This document shows positions 36,742 to 49,280 of a stretch of 64,000 nt of DNA, piece by piece. The DNA is from Companilactobacillus farciminis KCTC 3681 = DSM 20184 (GTDB taxonomy: Bacteria; Bacillota; Bacilli; Lactobacillales; Lactobacillaceae). How positions within the stretch are numbered: position 1 is the stretch's first letter; each line of letters opens with the position of its first letter. The notes beneath the pieces were generated by a model. That model was not told where the DNA came from, made no database searches, and saw nothing but the letters and a program-made list of their open reading frames with translations. The DNA is taken from contig NZ_CP017702.1 of the NCBI RefSeq assembly GCF_002706745.1, positions 1,860,001 to 1,924,000 of the forward strand, given 5' to 3'. The position numbers and the translations under genes are program-made.

Positions 36742-36827
36742 TGCCGAGGACCGGAATCGAACCGGTACGGTAATTACTTACCGCAGGATTTTAAGTCCTG
36801 TGCGTCTGCCAGTTCCGCCACCCCGGC
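36742..36827 (-). tRNA. tRNA-Leu (TAA)
   Basis: Anticodon loop CTTAAAA, long variable arm. Confidence 0.95.
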
Positions 36828-36841
36828 GTTACTATAATGAA

Positions 36842-36913
36842 AGCGGAAGACGGGATTCGAACCCGCGACCCCCACCATGGCAAGGTGATGTTCTACCACT
36901 GAACTACTTCCGC
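36842..36913 (-). tRNA. tRNA-Gly (GCC)
   Basis: Anticodon loop TTGCCAT, U73. Confidence 0.95.
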
Positions 36914-36917
36914 ATTA

Positions 36918-36990
36918 TGCCGACTAGAGGATTCGAACCTCCGACCCCCTGTTTACAAGACAGATGCTCTGCCAGCTGAGCTAAGTCGGC
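36918..36990 (-). tRNA. tRNA-Thr (TGT)
   Basis: Anticodon loop CTTGTAA; 4 bp from tRNA-Gly. Confidence 0.95.
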
Positions 36991-37026
36991 ATAAAAACAA
37001 TACTTTCATATTTTACTAAATGAAAC

Positions 37027-37050
37027 TCAATATTGCAACAACAATATTGA
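37027..37050. other. Hairpin in the Thr-Leu tRNA spacer
   Basis: 9-bp inverted repeat TCAATATTG / CAATATTGA with a 6-nt loop, in the long (61-bp) spacer between tRNA-Thr and tRNA-Leu. No T run, so more likely a processing or spacer structure than a terminator. Confidence 0.45.
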
Positions 37051-37051
37051 A

Positions 37052-37134
37052 TACGGGTGAAAGGACTTGAACCTTCATGTCCAAAGGACACTAGAACCTA
37101 AATCTAGCGCGTCTGCCAATTCCGCCACACCCGC
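37052..37134 (-). tRNA. tRNA-Leu (TAG)
   Basis: Anticodon loop TTTAGGT, long variable arm, G1-U72 wobble. Confidence 0.94.
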
Positions 37135-37157
37135 ATGGTGTGTATATATGTTGCAAA

Positions 37158-37230
37158 TGAGCCGTGACAGGTTCGAACTGTCGACCCTCTGATTAAAAGT
37201 CAGATGCTCTACCAACTGAGCTAACGGCTC
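37158..37230 (-). tRNA. tRNA-Lys (TTT)
   Basis: Anticodon loop CTTTTAA; acceptor GAGCCGT fully paired. Confidence 0.95.
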
Positions 37231-37236
37231 ATGATA

Positions 37237-37309
37237 TGGAGGATACAGGGATCGAACCTGTGACCTCCTGCTTGTAAGGCAGATGCTCTCCCAGCTGAGC
37301 TAATCCTCC
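37237..37309 (-). tRNA. tRNA-Val (TAC)
   Basis: Anticodon loop CTTACAA. First tRNA after 5S rRNA. Confidence 0.95.
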
Positions 37310-37320
37310 ATCATGAGACA

Positions 37321-37437
37321 GCGTAGCGACTCTCTATCCTCGCGGGTAGTTTCCCACCAACTACTTTCGACGCGGAGAAGCTTAACTTCTGTGTTCGGCA
37401 TGGGAACAGGTGTATCCTTCTCACTATCGTCACTACA
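37321..37437 (-). rRNA. rrf: 5S ribosomal RNA
   Basis: About 117 nt; the ends pair (TGTAGTGAC with GTCGCTACG). The conserved core with CCGAACACAGAAGTTAAGC is present. Ends placed from this pairing, so good to a few bases. Confidence 0.95.
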
Positions 37438-37445
37438 CTGTTTGA

Positions 37446-37487
37446 CACTCGTACCTTCAAAACTAGATATTAATATCAATGATTTAA
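37446..37487 (-). repeat. 3' half of the 23S processing stalk
   Basis: Almost fully complementary to 40486-40529 on the other side of 23S. The two halves would form the RNase III stem around the 23S precursor. Confidence 0.75.
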
Positions 37488-37516
37488 AACACTTCAAACT
37501 GCTGTAAACTCTTACT

Positions 37517-40433
<2,917 letters not shown>

Positions 40434-40485
40434 TTGACAAAATATGGAAATACATCCACTTTTATCGCGCAGTTTTCGGTGTTTC

Positions 40486-40529
40486 TTTAAATCATTAATT
40501 CTTAATATCCAGTTTTCAAGGTACGAGTA
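40486..40529 (-). repeat. 5' half of the 23S processing stalk
   Basis: Pairs with 37446-37487. It contains CTTGAAAACTG, a boxA-like element also found before 16S. Confidence 0.75.
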
Positions 40530-40544
40530 TGACATCTCTGTCAA

Positions 40545-40617
40545 TGGAGGTTAACGGGATCGAACCGATGACCTCCTGCTTGCAAAGCAGGTGCTCTCCC
40601 AGCTGAGCTAAACCCCC
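40545..40617 (-). tRNA. tRNA-Ala (TGC), spacer
   Basis: Anticodon loop TTTGCAA, in the 16S-23S spacer. Confidence 0.96.
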
Positions 40618-40642
40618 ATGGTACTATTAAAATTTCTGAGAA

Positions 40643-40717
<75 letters not shown>

Positions 40718-40727
40718 GAAATGCGCC

Positions 40728-40768
40728 CGGTAGGCCTCTCAAAACTAAACAAAGTTTTAACGTTGTGT
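40728..40768 (-). repeat. 3' half of the 16S processing stalk
   Basis: Complementary over about 40 bp, with few mismatches, to 42441-42486 upstream of 16S. The two halves form the RNase III processing stem. Confidence 0.75.
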
Positions 40769-40790
40769 ATTTCCGTTGGTGCTAAAGCAC

Positions 40791-42366
<1,576 letters not shown>

Positions 42367-42440
42367 TAAAAGTTTGTGACTCATAAAAAATTATACTAGC
42401 GAATTGACTTCGTTGTAAATCCAACAAATAAATGTTGGCC

Positions 42441-42486
42441 TACACAATTTAGTGTTAAAACTTTGTTCAGTTTTCAAAGGTCTACC
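42441..42486 (-). repeat. 5' half of the 16S processing stalk and boxA-like site
   Basis: Pairs with 40728-40768. It includes CCTTTGAAAACTG, like the boxA antitermination element of Gram-positive rRNA leaders. Confidence 0.7.
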
Positions 42487-42523
42487 AGCTGATTAAGCGC
42501 TTACGCTCATCAGCGACTTAATT

Positions 42524-42552
42524 ATTTTATCAAGCTGACAATTTAATGTCAA
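42524..42552 (-). promoter_or_regulatory. rRNA operon promoter P2
   Basis: Reverse strand: -35 TTGACA (42547-42552), 17-bp spacer, -10 TAAAAT (42524-42529). A GCTGAT...ATCAGC hairpin (about 42487-42513) lies just downstream in the leader. Confidence 0.85.
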
Positions 42553-42632
42553 GAACTTTTTAAAATAATTTTTCTAACAAATCATCAAGTAAATGATAAT
42601 TTGTTAGGTGATGTCTAACAGACAACTTAATT

Positions 42633-42661
42633 ATCTTATCGAAGATGTAAGAGCAAGTCAA
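42633..42661 (-). promoter_or_regulatory. rRNA operon promoter P1
   Basis: Reverse strand: -35 TTGACT (42656-42661), 17-bp spacer, -10 TAAGAT (42633-42638), 109 bp upstream of P2. Both promoters are preceded by the same AT-rich block (AAAATTATTTTAAAAAAGT), probably UP elements. The rest of the 420-bp gap up to 42786 holds no gene. Confidence 0.85.
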
Positions 42662-42786
42662 GCACTTTTTTAAAATAATTTTTGACGTCTTGGATAAGCT
42701 GTAAGGCTTGAATCCATTGACGCCGTTGCTCTGTCGCAACAACAAGATATATATTACCAATTAGAATAGAGGTGCGCAACCCTTTT

Positions 42787-43173
42787 TTACAAAAAAGTTG
42801 AATTTTTTTGCTTTTTTTCTGAAATTAGCTTCATTGCACTGCTAATCCAGGCATCTTTGTGGATTGCAATCGTCTTATAGCCTATGTGATCACGGTAATT
42901 AGTCCAAAAATGCTTATGTAAAATCGGTCTTCCTACTTTCTGTGGATGTAATGCCCGCATCGACAAACTTATCTTTTGATTATACTCATCGATTCCCATT
43001 ACAATTACATCGACCTTATCTCCTACTTTGTACTGACTATTTAGATCAGCAACAAAGCCATGCTTTAATTCTGAAATGTGAATCAGTCCTTGATGTTCAT
43101 CATCAATCTTAACGAAAACACCGTATGACTGAATACCAGAAATCGTACCTGTGATTTTATCTCCTATTCTCAC
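42787..43173 (-). CDS. S1-domain RNA-binding protein CvfD/YugI-like
   Basis: 128 residues. One S1 RNA-binding domain at 1-72 (GDKITGTISGIQSYGVFVKI ... ISLSMRAL), then a basic tail. Matches the CvfD/Ygs/GSP13 group of post-transcriptional regulators and stress proteins. Directly upstream of the rRNA promoters on the same strand, with a weak A/T-rich hairpin after its stop. Divergent from the reductase gene. Confidence 0.88.
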   Translation of the reverse strand: MRIGDKITGTISGIQSYGVFVKIDDEHQGLIHISELKHGFVADLNSQYKVGDKVDVIVMGIDEYNQKISLSMRALHPQKVGRPILHKHFWTNYRDHIGYKTIAIHKDAWISSAMKLISEKKQKNSTFL

Positions 43174-43252
43174 TTAATTTCCTCCTTTGTTCTAATATAA
43201 AATGTGTGACAATATATCTATAGATTATATAACAGAAAATGGTGACTATGAT

Positions 43253-44245
43253 ATGAATACGAAAATTTATGACATTTCTATTATCGGTGGCGGCCCTGCC
43301 GGTATGTTTGCGGCTTACTTCGGACGTTTAAGAAATTTGGACGTTGCGTTAATAGAGAGCTTGCCTAAACTCGGTGGACAACCCGAAACACTTTACTCAC
43401 AAAAACACATCTACGATATTGCGGCTTTACCCAAAGTATCTGGTAGTGAGTTAACGCAACAGCTACTTGATCAATTACAAATCCTCAACTGTGATCAATA
43501 CTTAGGAACTTCCGTTTCTTCTATTAATAGAAAAGATGACGTTTGGGAATTATCTACTAATAAAGAAACTATCTATAGTAAGGCAATTATTATCGCTATC
43601 GGTAACGGTGCTTTTAAACCTAGAAAGTTGACCTTTGATTATGACAAGACTCTAGAAGAGAATAATCTCGACTACTTCGTCAACAGTTTGGAAGATTTTA
43701 GAGGTAAAGACGTCTTAGTAGCTGGTGGTGGCGACTCTGCTGTTGATTGGTCAATCGACTTAGATAAAATCACTAACCATACATCCCTCATTCATAGAAG
43801 AAACAAGTATCGAGCTATGGAATCTAGCGTCAACAAATTGAATCAATCATCCGTCGAACAGCTCAATCCTTATATCATCAAAAATGTCGACTTCAATCAA
43901 GCAGACAATTCCAAAATCGATGTCACTTTGAAAATGATCAAATCTGACGACGTAAAGACAGTCACTGCCGATAAATTATTAGTCAACTACGGTTTCGTGT
44001 CCGATTCTAAGATTTTGCGTGATTGGAATTTGGAATTAAATGGTCCGTTCATCAAAGTTTCTCAAGAAATGGAAACCAATCTACCTAACGTCTTTGCAAT
44101 TGGAGATGTTGTAACTTACCCTGGTAAACTACAATTGATTGCCACTGCCTTTGCCGAAGGTCCTATCGCAATTACTAAAGCCTTGAGAAATCTCTATCCT
44201 GACAAAGATTACTTCGAACACAGTACTTCTATTTTTGAAAAATAA
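43253..44245 (+). CDS. Ferredoxin/flavodoxin--NADP+ reductase, YumC type
   Basis: 330 residues from the ATG at 43253, chosen because GGTGA lies 8 nt upstream and the protein then begins at the usual place; an in-frame start at 43202 lacks a site. Thioredoxin-reductase-like fold: FAD motif IIGGGPAGMFAAYFG, NADP motif AGGGDSAVDWS, C-terminal FAIGDVVTYPGKLQLIATAF. No CxxC redox pair, which separates it from true TrxB and points to type 2 ferredoxin-NADP reductase. Confidence 0.92.
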   Translation: MNTKIYDISIIGGGPAGMFAAYFGRLRNLDVALIESLPKLGGQPETLYSQKHIYDIAALPKVSGSELTQQLLDQLQILNCDQYLGTSVSSINRKDDVWELSTNKETIYSKAIIIAIGNGAFKPRKLTFDYDKTLEENNLDYFVNSLEDFRGKDVLVAGGGDSAVDWSIDLDKITNHTSLIHRRNKYRAMESSVNKLNQSSVEQLNPYIIKNVDFNQADNSKIDVTLKMIKSDDVKTVTADKLLVNYGFVSDSKILRDWNLELNGPFIKVSQEMETNLPNVFAIGDVVTYPGKLQLIATAFAEGPIAITKALRNLYPDKDYFEHSTSIFEK

Positions 44246-44324
44246 TCTTTAATTTAGCCTGTATTTAAATTTATTTTAAGTTAAGCTGTTATAATGTAGT
44301 TTAATTTGAATTTTTGGAGTTGAT

Positions 44325-44987
44325 TTGTTGAGTTACGTGACTGGTCTGATCGATTTCATTTTGCATATTGATAGTCATTTAGTTAATATCGTGAATAATT
44401 TCGGTCTTTGGACATATTTAATTTTGTTTATAATCATCTTTATTGAAACTGGTGTGGTTATCTTGCCATTCCTACCTGGTGATTCTTTAATCTTTGCAGC
44501 CATGGCATTAGCCGCTAATCCTAAATATGGATTGATTTCGTGGGTGTTGTTCTTACTATTCTTAGCGGCCGCCGTTTTGGGAGATTCAATGAACTACGAA
44601 ATCGGTGAGCATTTTGGAGAATACGCGACGAGGAATAAATACCTTGGAAAATTGATCAACAAAGAGCATTTGCATGATGCACACGTCTTCTTTGAAAAAC
44701 ATGGTGGTAAAACTATCGCCATTGGTCGTTTTATTCCTCTAATTAGAACTTTCGTACCATTTGTTGCTGGTAGTGGAACGATGCATTATGGAACCTTCTT
44801 GAAGTTCAACTTCATCGGGGCTTTCTTATGGGTAACGATTTGTTCTCTAGCTGGGCATCTTTTCGGTAACATCCCTGCAGTTCAAGAACATTTTTCATTG
44901 ATCATTATCGGAATCGTCCTAGTATCATTGATTCCAATTTTAATTACTGCTCTTAAAAATAGACGAAAAAAAAGCGTTCAGGATTAA
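44325..44987 (+). CDS. DedA family membrane protein
   Basis: 220 residues, probable TTG start (44325 or 44328) after TTGGAGT. About six hydrophobic segments and the DedA motifs PFLPGDSLIFAAMALA, E.FGxYATR-like segment, and FGRFIPLIRTFVPFVAGSG. DedA/DTT proteins move polar lipid carriers such as undecaprenyl phosphate across the membrane; others affect proton motive force. Its last codons form one arm of the terminator. Confidence 0.92.
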   Translation: MLSYVTGLIDFILHIDSHLVNIVNNFGLWTYLILFIIIFIETGVVILPFLPGDSLIFAAMALAANPKYGLISWVLFLLFLAAAVLGDSMNYEIGEHFGEYATRNKYLGKLINKEHLHDAHVFFEKHGGKTIAIGRFIPLIRTFVPFVAGSGTMHYGTFLKFNFIGAFLWVTICSLAGHLFGNIPAVQEHFSLIIIGIVLVSLIPILITALKNRRKKSVQD

Positions 44988-45005
44988 CTTCCTAAACGTT
45001 TTTTT
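44969..45005. terminator. Bidirectional terminator made of both coding ends
   Basis: 15-bp arms (44969-44983 / 44990-45004, two wobbles) flanked by A and T runs. It contains the stop codons of both convergent genes. Confidence 0.8.
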
Positions 45006-45594
45006 TATTGGCTTTCCAAAAATTCAGTCCTTCAAACAAGATAAAGAATAAAACAAAACACTGCGTAAAGAACTCTTCTGGCAAAATATTGATAACTGGA
45101 TCTTTATTAGGATCGAATAACCAATCGCTATTTCTAAATAAAACTTCATGAAAGATCACGAAGAATTCGTCAAAGTTCAACAACATCAAAATTGCTAATA
45201 CGATACCAAAAATACCGATCCACAAGAAGATGCGATTGTATCTCGCTCGAACTCTTCTGAATTTAGCAACAATCAGTCCTGTCCCGATAAAAACACCGAA
45301 ATTCAATAAGAACAATTTTTTACAGTCTTCAAAATGCAGTCTACCTGAAGCTGATGACGCAAAATCGCTCAATTGAAAATGCCAATTAAAGGGATTGATC
45401 AAATAATCCATCATCTGAGCGTAATTCTTCATAATCGTGGAATACTTCAAACTAACTGCCTGCTCTAAATAATAATGTTTAATATCAAAAGCAAACAACA
45501 AATAACTTGCAAAGATCGTAATCGTAATAGTAGCTGTCAAAATAAAGAAAGCTAGAGCTATTGTATAAAACAAGTCTTTTTGCGCATTAGACAT
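44992..45594 (-). CDS. TIGR01906/DUF1461 integral membrane protein
   Basis: 200 residues with four membrane helices (about 11-33, 95-110, 120-140, 172-192) and an extracytoplasmic loop with YAQMMDYLINPF, the family hallmark. Function unknown. Overlaps the NagD-like gene by 8 nt, as in other lactobacilli. Confidence 0.88.
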   Translation of the reverse strand: MSNAQKDLFYTIALAFFILTATITITIFASYLLFAFDIKHYYLEQAVSLKYSTIMKNYAQMMDYLINPFNWHFQLSDFASSASGRLHFEDCKKLFLLNFGVFIGTGLIVAKFRRVRARYNRIFLWIGIFGIVLAILMLLNFDEFFVIFHEVLFRNSDWLFDPNKDPVINILPEEFFTQCFVLFFILFEGLNFWKANKKNV

Positions 45595-46363
45595 CCCATT
45601 GATCCAGACTTTCTACTTGGTGTGTTGGTTTGATTTTTTCTTTATCGATATCGGCATGGGTACTGACACCTGTGTTGACCCACAAAGTATCGACTTTAGC
45701 ACTGATCCCGGCTTTAATGTCAGTATTGTAATTATCTCCAACCATTACGGAAGTTTTAGGATCAAAGCCTTTTTCCTTGGCCGCAAAGAAAATCATATCG
45801 GGTTCTGGTTTACCAATGTAGTGAGCTCTTTGTTGAGTTGAAGTCTCGACTAATGAAATTACTGAACCAGCACCAGGTACTAGTCCTCTTTCATTAGGCA
45901 AATTAGTATCAGCATTAGTACCGATAAAGAATGCGCCCTTCTTAATAGCTAAAGTAGCTACTTCAAACTTATGGTATGTTACGTCGTAATCCAATCCGAC
46001 AATTACTACATCAGGGTTATCTTCATTCAATTTAATACCAGTATTAAAAACAGCACTCTTTAATCCATATTCACCGATAACATAAGCACTGTGGTTAGTA
46101 ATATCATCATCAAACATATTTTGAATATATGCTGCTGTAGCAAGTGATGGTGTAACAACTTGTTCTGGTGTAGCTGTGATTTGATGGTTGTTGACCAAAT
46201 TTTCAGCCACTTGTTGTGGTGTTTTGGTCGTATTATTCGTCAAAAAGTAATAATCAACTCCAGCTCGATTTAAATTATCGATGAAAACACGAGCTTCAGG
46301 AATTTTTTCCTTTCCACGATACATTGTTCCATCTAAATCAATTAAATATGTTTGATACTTCAT
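45587..46363 (-). CDS. NagD-like HAD phosphatase (TIGR01457)
   Basis: 258 residues. HAD motif I DLDGTMYRG, motif II FLTNNTTKTP, Lys in GKPEPDMI and motif IV VGDNYNTDI; C2 cap between. NagD/YutF-type nucleotide or sugar phosphatase. Overlaps yutD by 4 nt (ATGA). Confidence 0.93.
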   Translation of the reverse strand: MKYQTYLIDLDGTMYRGKEKIPEARVFIDNLNRAGVDYYFLTNNTTKTPQQVAENLVNNHQITATPEQVVTPSLATAAYIQNMFDDDITNHSAYVIGEYGLKSAVFNTGIKLNEDNPDVVIVGLDYDVTYHKFEVATLAIKKGAFFIGTNADTNLPNERGLVPGAGSVISLVETSTQQRAHYIGKPEPDMIFFAAKEKGFDPKTSVMVGDNYNTDIKAGISAKVDTLWVNTGVSTHADIDKEKIKPTHQVESLDQWDV

Positions 46364-46887
46364 TTATTCTTTTCACCTATTTTTCTAATTTTAAAAGTCT
46401 TCTTGGCACTGACAGTCGTCTTCTTGTGTCGTGTAGGCTTTCTTTTATGTTGATTATTGTGGGGCTTAGACTTATTGACATTCTTGACAAACTTATTAGT
46501 TCTCGTCTTAAAACGATGATTGGTGCGACGATGATTATTTTTGAGTGGAGCTTTTTTAACTTTCTCCAAAACAAAATAAGCACAGCCAAAATTACAATAC
46601 TCTAATAGGTAGTCTTCCAAATGCGAAATACGATTGTCAAGCGTACTTTCCTTGCGTTGGTCTTCATAAAAACCCTTGAAACGCAATTGATCGTATCCCC
46701 AATCGCCGACAATATAATCATATTTATCTAAAACGTTGTTGTAACGTTCTTCAATTCTCTCTTCATTAAAACCACTGTCGTGGTCTTCGACTATTCTGTA
46801 TTGTGTCTTATTAATAGAAACTAAATTATCAGCCAACTTTATTACGTAAGCTACTTTTGTAACGTTCTTTTCCTCAACGTCCTGCAA
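46360..46887 (-). CDS. yutD: YutD family protein
   Basis: 175 residues. The YutD domain (about 15-115) has YDYIVGDWGYDQLRFKGFY and the YCNFGCAYFVL segment. The C-terminal 60 residues are very basic (Lys/Arg/His/Asn), suggesting contact with nucleic acid; this tail is longer than in Bacillus. Function unknown. Operon with the NagD-like gene. Confidence 0.9.
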   Translation of the reverse strand: MQDVEEKNVTKVAYVIKLADNLVSINKTQYRIVEDHDSGFNEERIEERYNNVLDKYDYIVGDWGYDQLRFKGFYEDQRKESTLDNRISHLEDYLLEYCNFGCAYFVLEKVKKAPLKNNHRRTNHRFKTRTNKFVKNVNKSKPHNNQHKRKPTRHKKTTVSAKKTFKIRKIGEKNK

Positions 46888-46896
46888 GTAATCACC

Positions 46897-48264
46897 TCAA
46901 ATCGGATATTTTTTACTTAAGTAATCTCCAAATACACTTCGTAAGAATTTAGGATACAAGATTTCATTATTCCCCGCAATCTCAATCGATGGGAAGTAAG
47001 GGACGAATAAATAATGATCCAATAATGCTAAAGTATACTCTTTGTTCTTCTCTAATTCTTGACCATTGATGTAAACATTGCGTTTATTATCAATCGTTAT
47101 TCCCCGATAAACTAGTTCGCCAAATATCTTACCACGAAATCCCATCCCTTTTTGAGGGTGATTGCGTAAGTATAGACGATTCTTTTCCATTTCCATGACT
47201 AAGCGCCAAACGTTATCGCCTGTCATAGTAGTTCTCATCACGTGAATTGCATGTGGTAAAATGTCATGAAGATTTTTTTGAGTAACGATTCCCTTTGGCA
47301 AATCACTCAAAAACAATCCTGAACTCAAAACTGCCACATCACTATTGGCAAATTCTTGAACGGCTGACAAAGCTTCATTCATGATCGAATTTGGTGCTTG
47401 ATAATCTGCGCTCAAGGATTCTGGTAGGTTGGCAACCTTCTTTTCATCGAGTAATTTCTCACCCAAATCAAATTGGCTCTTAATCCAGTCTTCATCGCCT
47501 GACAACTCTGGCAAAGTTTCGGTCTTGGTAGTAAAAGCTGACTTCTCAACGACTTTTTTATCATCGTTTAGTTCTAGATTGATAGTACCGATATTTTGAC
47601 CATACTTTCCGGCAGCAGCTAACAAGACGCCATTGTCCATTTCCCCTTTAGGAAATAAATGATGCGTATGAGAACCGATAATAACATCGATTTCGGGACG
47701 TTTTTTGGCAATCAATCGATCCATAGAAACACCCAAATGTGATAGCAAGATTATGACGTCGCAATCTTTTACCAGCTCTAAAGATTTTGGCAACATCTCT
47801 TGAATCAGACGAATATCCCAATCCAACAGTGGATACGTCAAAATATAAGGTGCCGTTAAACCGATAATTCCAATCTTAGTACCCTTTTTAGTCTCAATTA
47901 TCTTACTAGCCTGAGCAAAGTCAGCCAAACGTGATGGATTCTTTTCATAGACATTGTTCAACACGACTGGAAAATTAGCATGGTCGTACAGATGTTCCAA
48001 GTGTTCGTGACTGTTGCCTAATCCTTCATTATTGCCAATCGTTACAGCATCATAATGCAATTGGTTCATCCATTCGATATTTTTTTGACCATTAGTTGCT
48101 TCTGATAAAGGATGTGCTCGATCCATGGCATCCCCAATATCAAATAAGTAAAAATCATCAGCAGTGCTATCTTTTCTAGATTGTTCAATGAAACGTTTGA
48201 CTCTTGGAAAGTTCTCAAAGTGTGAATGTAAATCATTCGTATGAACTATTTGAATTTTCTCCAT
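46897..48264 (-). CDS. 5'-nucleotidase/metallophosphoesterase, YunD-like
   Basis: 455 residues, no signal peptide, so cytoplasmic unlike many UshA proteins. Metal motifs HTNDLHSHFEN, DIGDAMDR, GNNE, LSHLG and GSHTHH in the N-terminal phosphatase domain, then a 5_nucleotid_C domain (about 290-455). May hydrolyse nucleotides or UDP-sugars. In a reverse-strand run of six genes from 49214 to 44992. Confidence 0.92.
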   Translation of the reverse strand: MEKIQIVHTNDLHSHFENFPRVKRFIEQSRKDSTADDFYLFDIGDAMDRAHPLSEATNGQKNIEWMNQLHYDAVTIGNNEGLGNSHEHLEHLYDHANFPVVLNNVYEKNPSRLADFAQASKIIETKKGTKIGIIGLTAPYILTYPLLDWDIRLIQEMLPKSLELVKDCDVIILLSHLGVSMDRLIAKKRPEIDVIIGSHTHHLFPKGEMDNGVLLAAAGKYGQNIGTINLELNDDKKVVEKSAFTTKTETLPELSGDEDWIKSQFDLGEKLLDEKKVANLPESLSADYQAPNSIMNEALSAVQEFANSDVAVLSSGLFLSDLPKGIVTQKNLHDILPHAIHVMRTTMTGDNVWRLVMEMEKNRLYLRNHPQKGMGFRGKIFGELVYRGITIDNKRNVYINGQELEKNKEYTLALLDHYLFVPYFPSIEIAGNNEILYPKFLRSVFGDYLSKKYPI

Positions 48265-48270
48265 AATATC

Positions 48271-48882
48271 CTACTTTCTTTGTAATCTAGCTAAGTCCTG
48301 TTTCTTCTTGTCGTACATTTCCAAAATTTCTTCACCACGTAAAGGTGAACCCCAAGGTAGATCTTCTGACAAGTAATCTCGTTCTGGAGCATCGACGCCA
48401 ACATTGATATTTTCGGGAATCGGTACGGCATAGTGATGGATATGACCGTGAAGATTGATAATTTTTTCAACTTTTCCCAATAACAGAGGATAGTGAGTAC
48501 AATAAAATTGATGATGATCAAATTTCAATAAAGCACCAACGTCTTCAAACTCAAATCTCTTCTTGCCATCAGACAAAGTTTCATTGTGTTTATCCAAGAA
48601 TTTGAACAAAGAACGATAATCGTGATTTCCTTTGATCAAAGTCATATGTCCATTCAATTGACGTAGCATATCATAAGTCTCTTCGTCAGTCGGCGTGTTT
48701 TGCGGACGCATCGAAATATCGCCTAGATGATAAACTCGATCATTTTCATCCACGCGACTATTCCAAGCATCGATCATTGCTTGATTCATCTCATCAACAT
48801 TGCCAAAATGACGTGGTGCAAAATTATTTGGTTGCAACAATTGGTAATGATAAAAATGTGTATCTGCTATAAAATAGTTCAT
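48271..48882 (-). CDS. Calcineurin-like metallophosphoesterase
   Basis: 203 residues. DTHFYH, HLGDIS, KGNHDYR, CTHYPLL and HGHIHH form a complete two-metal phosphoesterase site. Substrate unknown. Its ATG overlaps the stop of the upstream small gene by one base. Confidence 0.92.
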   Translation of the reverse strand: MNYFIADTHFYHYQLLQPNNFAPRHFGNVDEMNQAMIDAWNSRVDENDRVYHLGDISMRPQNTPTDEETYDMLRQLNGHMTLIKGNHDYRSLFKFLDKHNETLSDGKKRFEFEDVGALLKFDHHQFYCTHYPLLLGKVEKIINLHGHIHHYAVPIPENINVGVDAPERDYLSEDLPWGSPLRGEEILEMYDKKKQDLARLQRK

Positions 48883-49214
48883 TATTCAGCACTGTCCTCT
48901 GTGGCAATGTGGTTAGCCTTCAAGATTTCATTAAAAGCATCCAACACTTTACCTTCTGGTTTTTTATATTCAACCCATTCTGTTAATTCCATAGGTGGAA
49001 CTGTATAATTTTGGTTAACGTAATCTTCGTAAACGCCAACAGCTGAAGAATGTGGGATATTGAGTTTTAGAATTCTAACTTCTTTGATTAATCCTAATTC
49101 AGCAGCTTTTTCAGCCCGACCGTTCATTACAATATTGGCAAGCTCATAATACTTTGTTCCATCATTACGAGTTATTTGCTCAATCATATCTAATGTTTGT
49201 TTCTCGTTATTCAT
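48882..49214 (-). CDS. Conserved small protein of unknown function
   Basis: 110 residues from the ATG at 49214, chosen over a GTG at 49229 because the GTG overlaps the Shine-Dalgarno GAGG. Soluble, acidic, no motif that I recognise; contains ITRNDGTKYYELANIV and PPMELTEWVEY. First gene of the MPE-YunD-YutD-NagD unit, to which it is coupled by TAATG. Confidence 0.7.
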   Translation of the reverse strand: MNNEKQTLDMIEQITRNDGTKYYELANIVMNGRAEKAAELGLIKEVRILKLNIPHSSAVGVYEDYVNQNYTVPPMELTEWVEYKKPEGKVLDAFNEILKANHIATEDSAE

Positions 49215-49250
49215 TAATAAATACCTCACATTTCACTACTTACTCTAGTA

Positions 49251-49256
49251 TATAAT
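49251..49256 (+). promoter_or_regulatory. -10 box of the glycerophosphodiesterase gene
   Basis: TATAAT 25 bp before the start codon, in a 66-bp divergent gap; a reverse-strand -10 for the other operon overlaps it, so the two promoters may compete. No clear -35. Confidence 0.5.
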
Positions 49257-49280
49257 ATCTAAAAAATTAGGGAGTTAATT

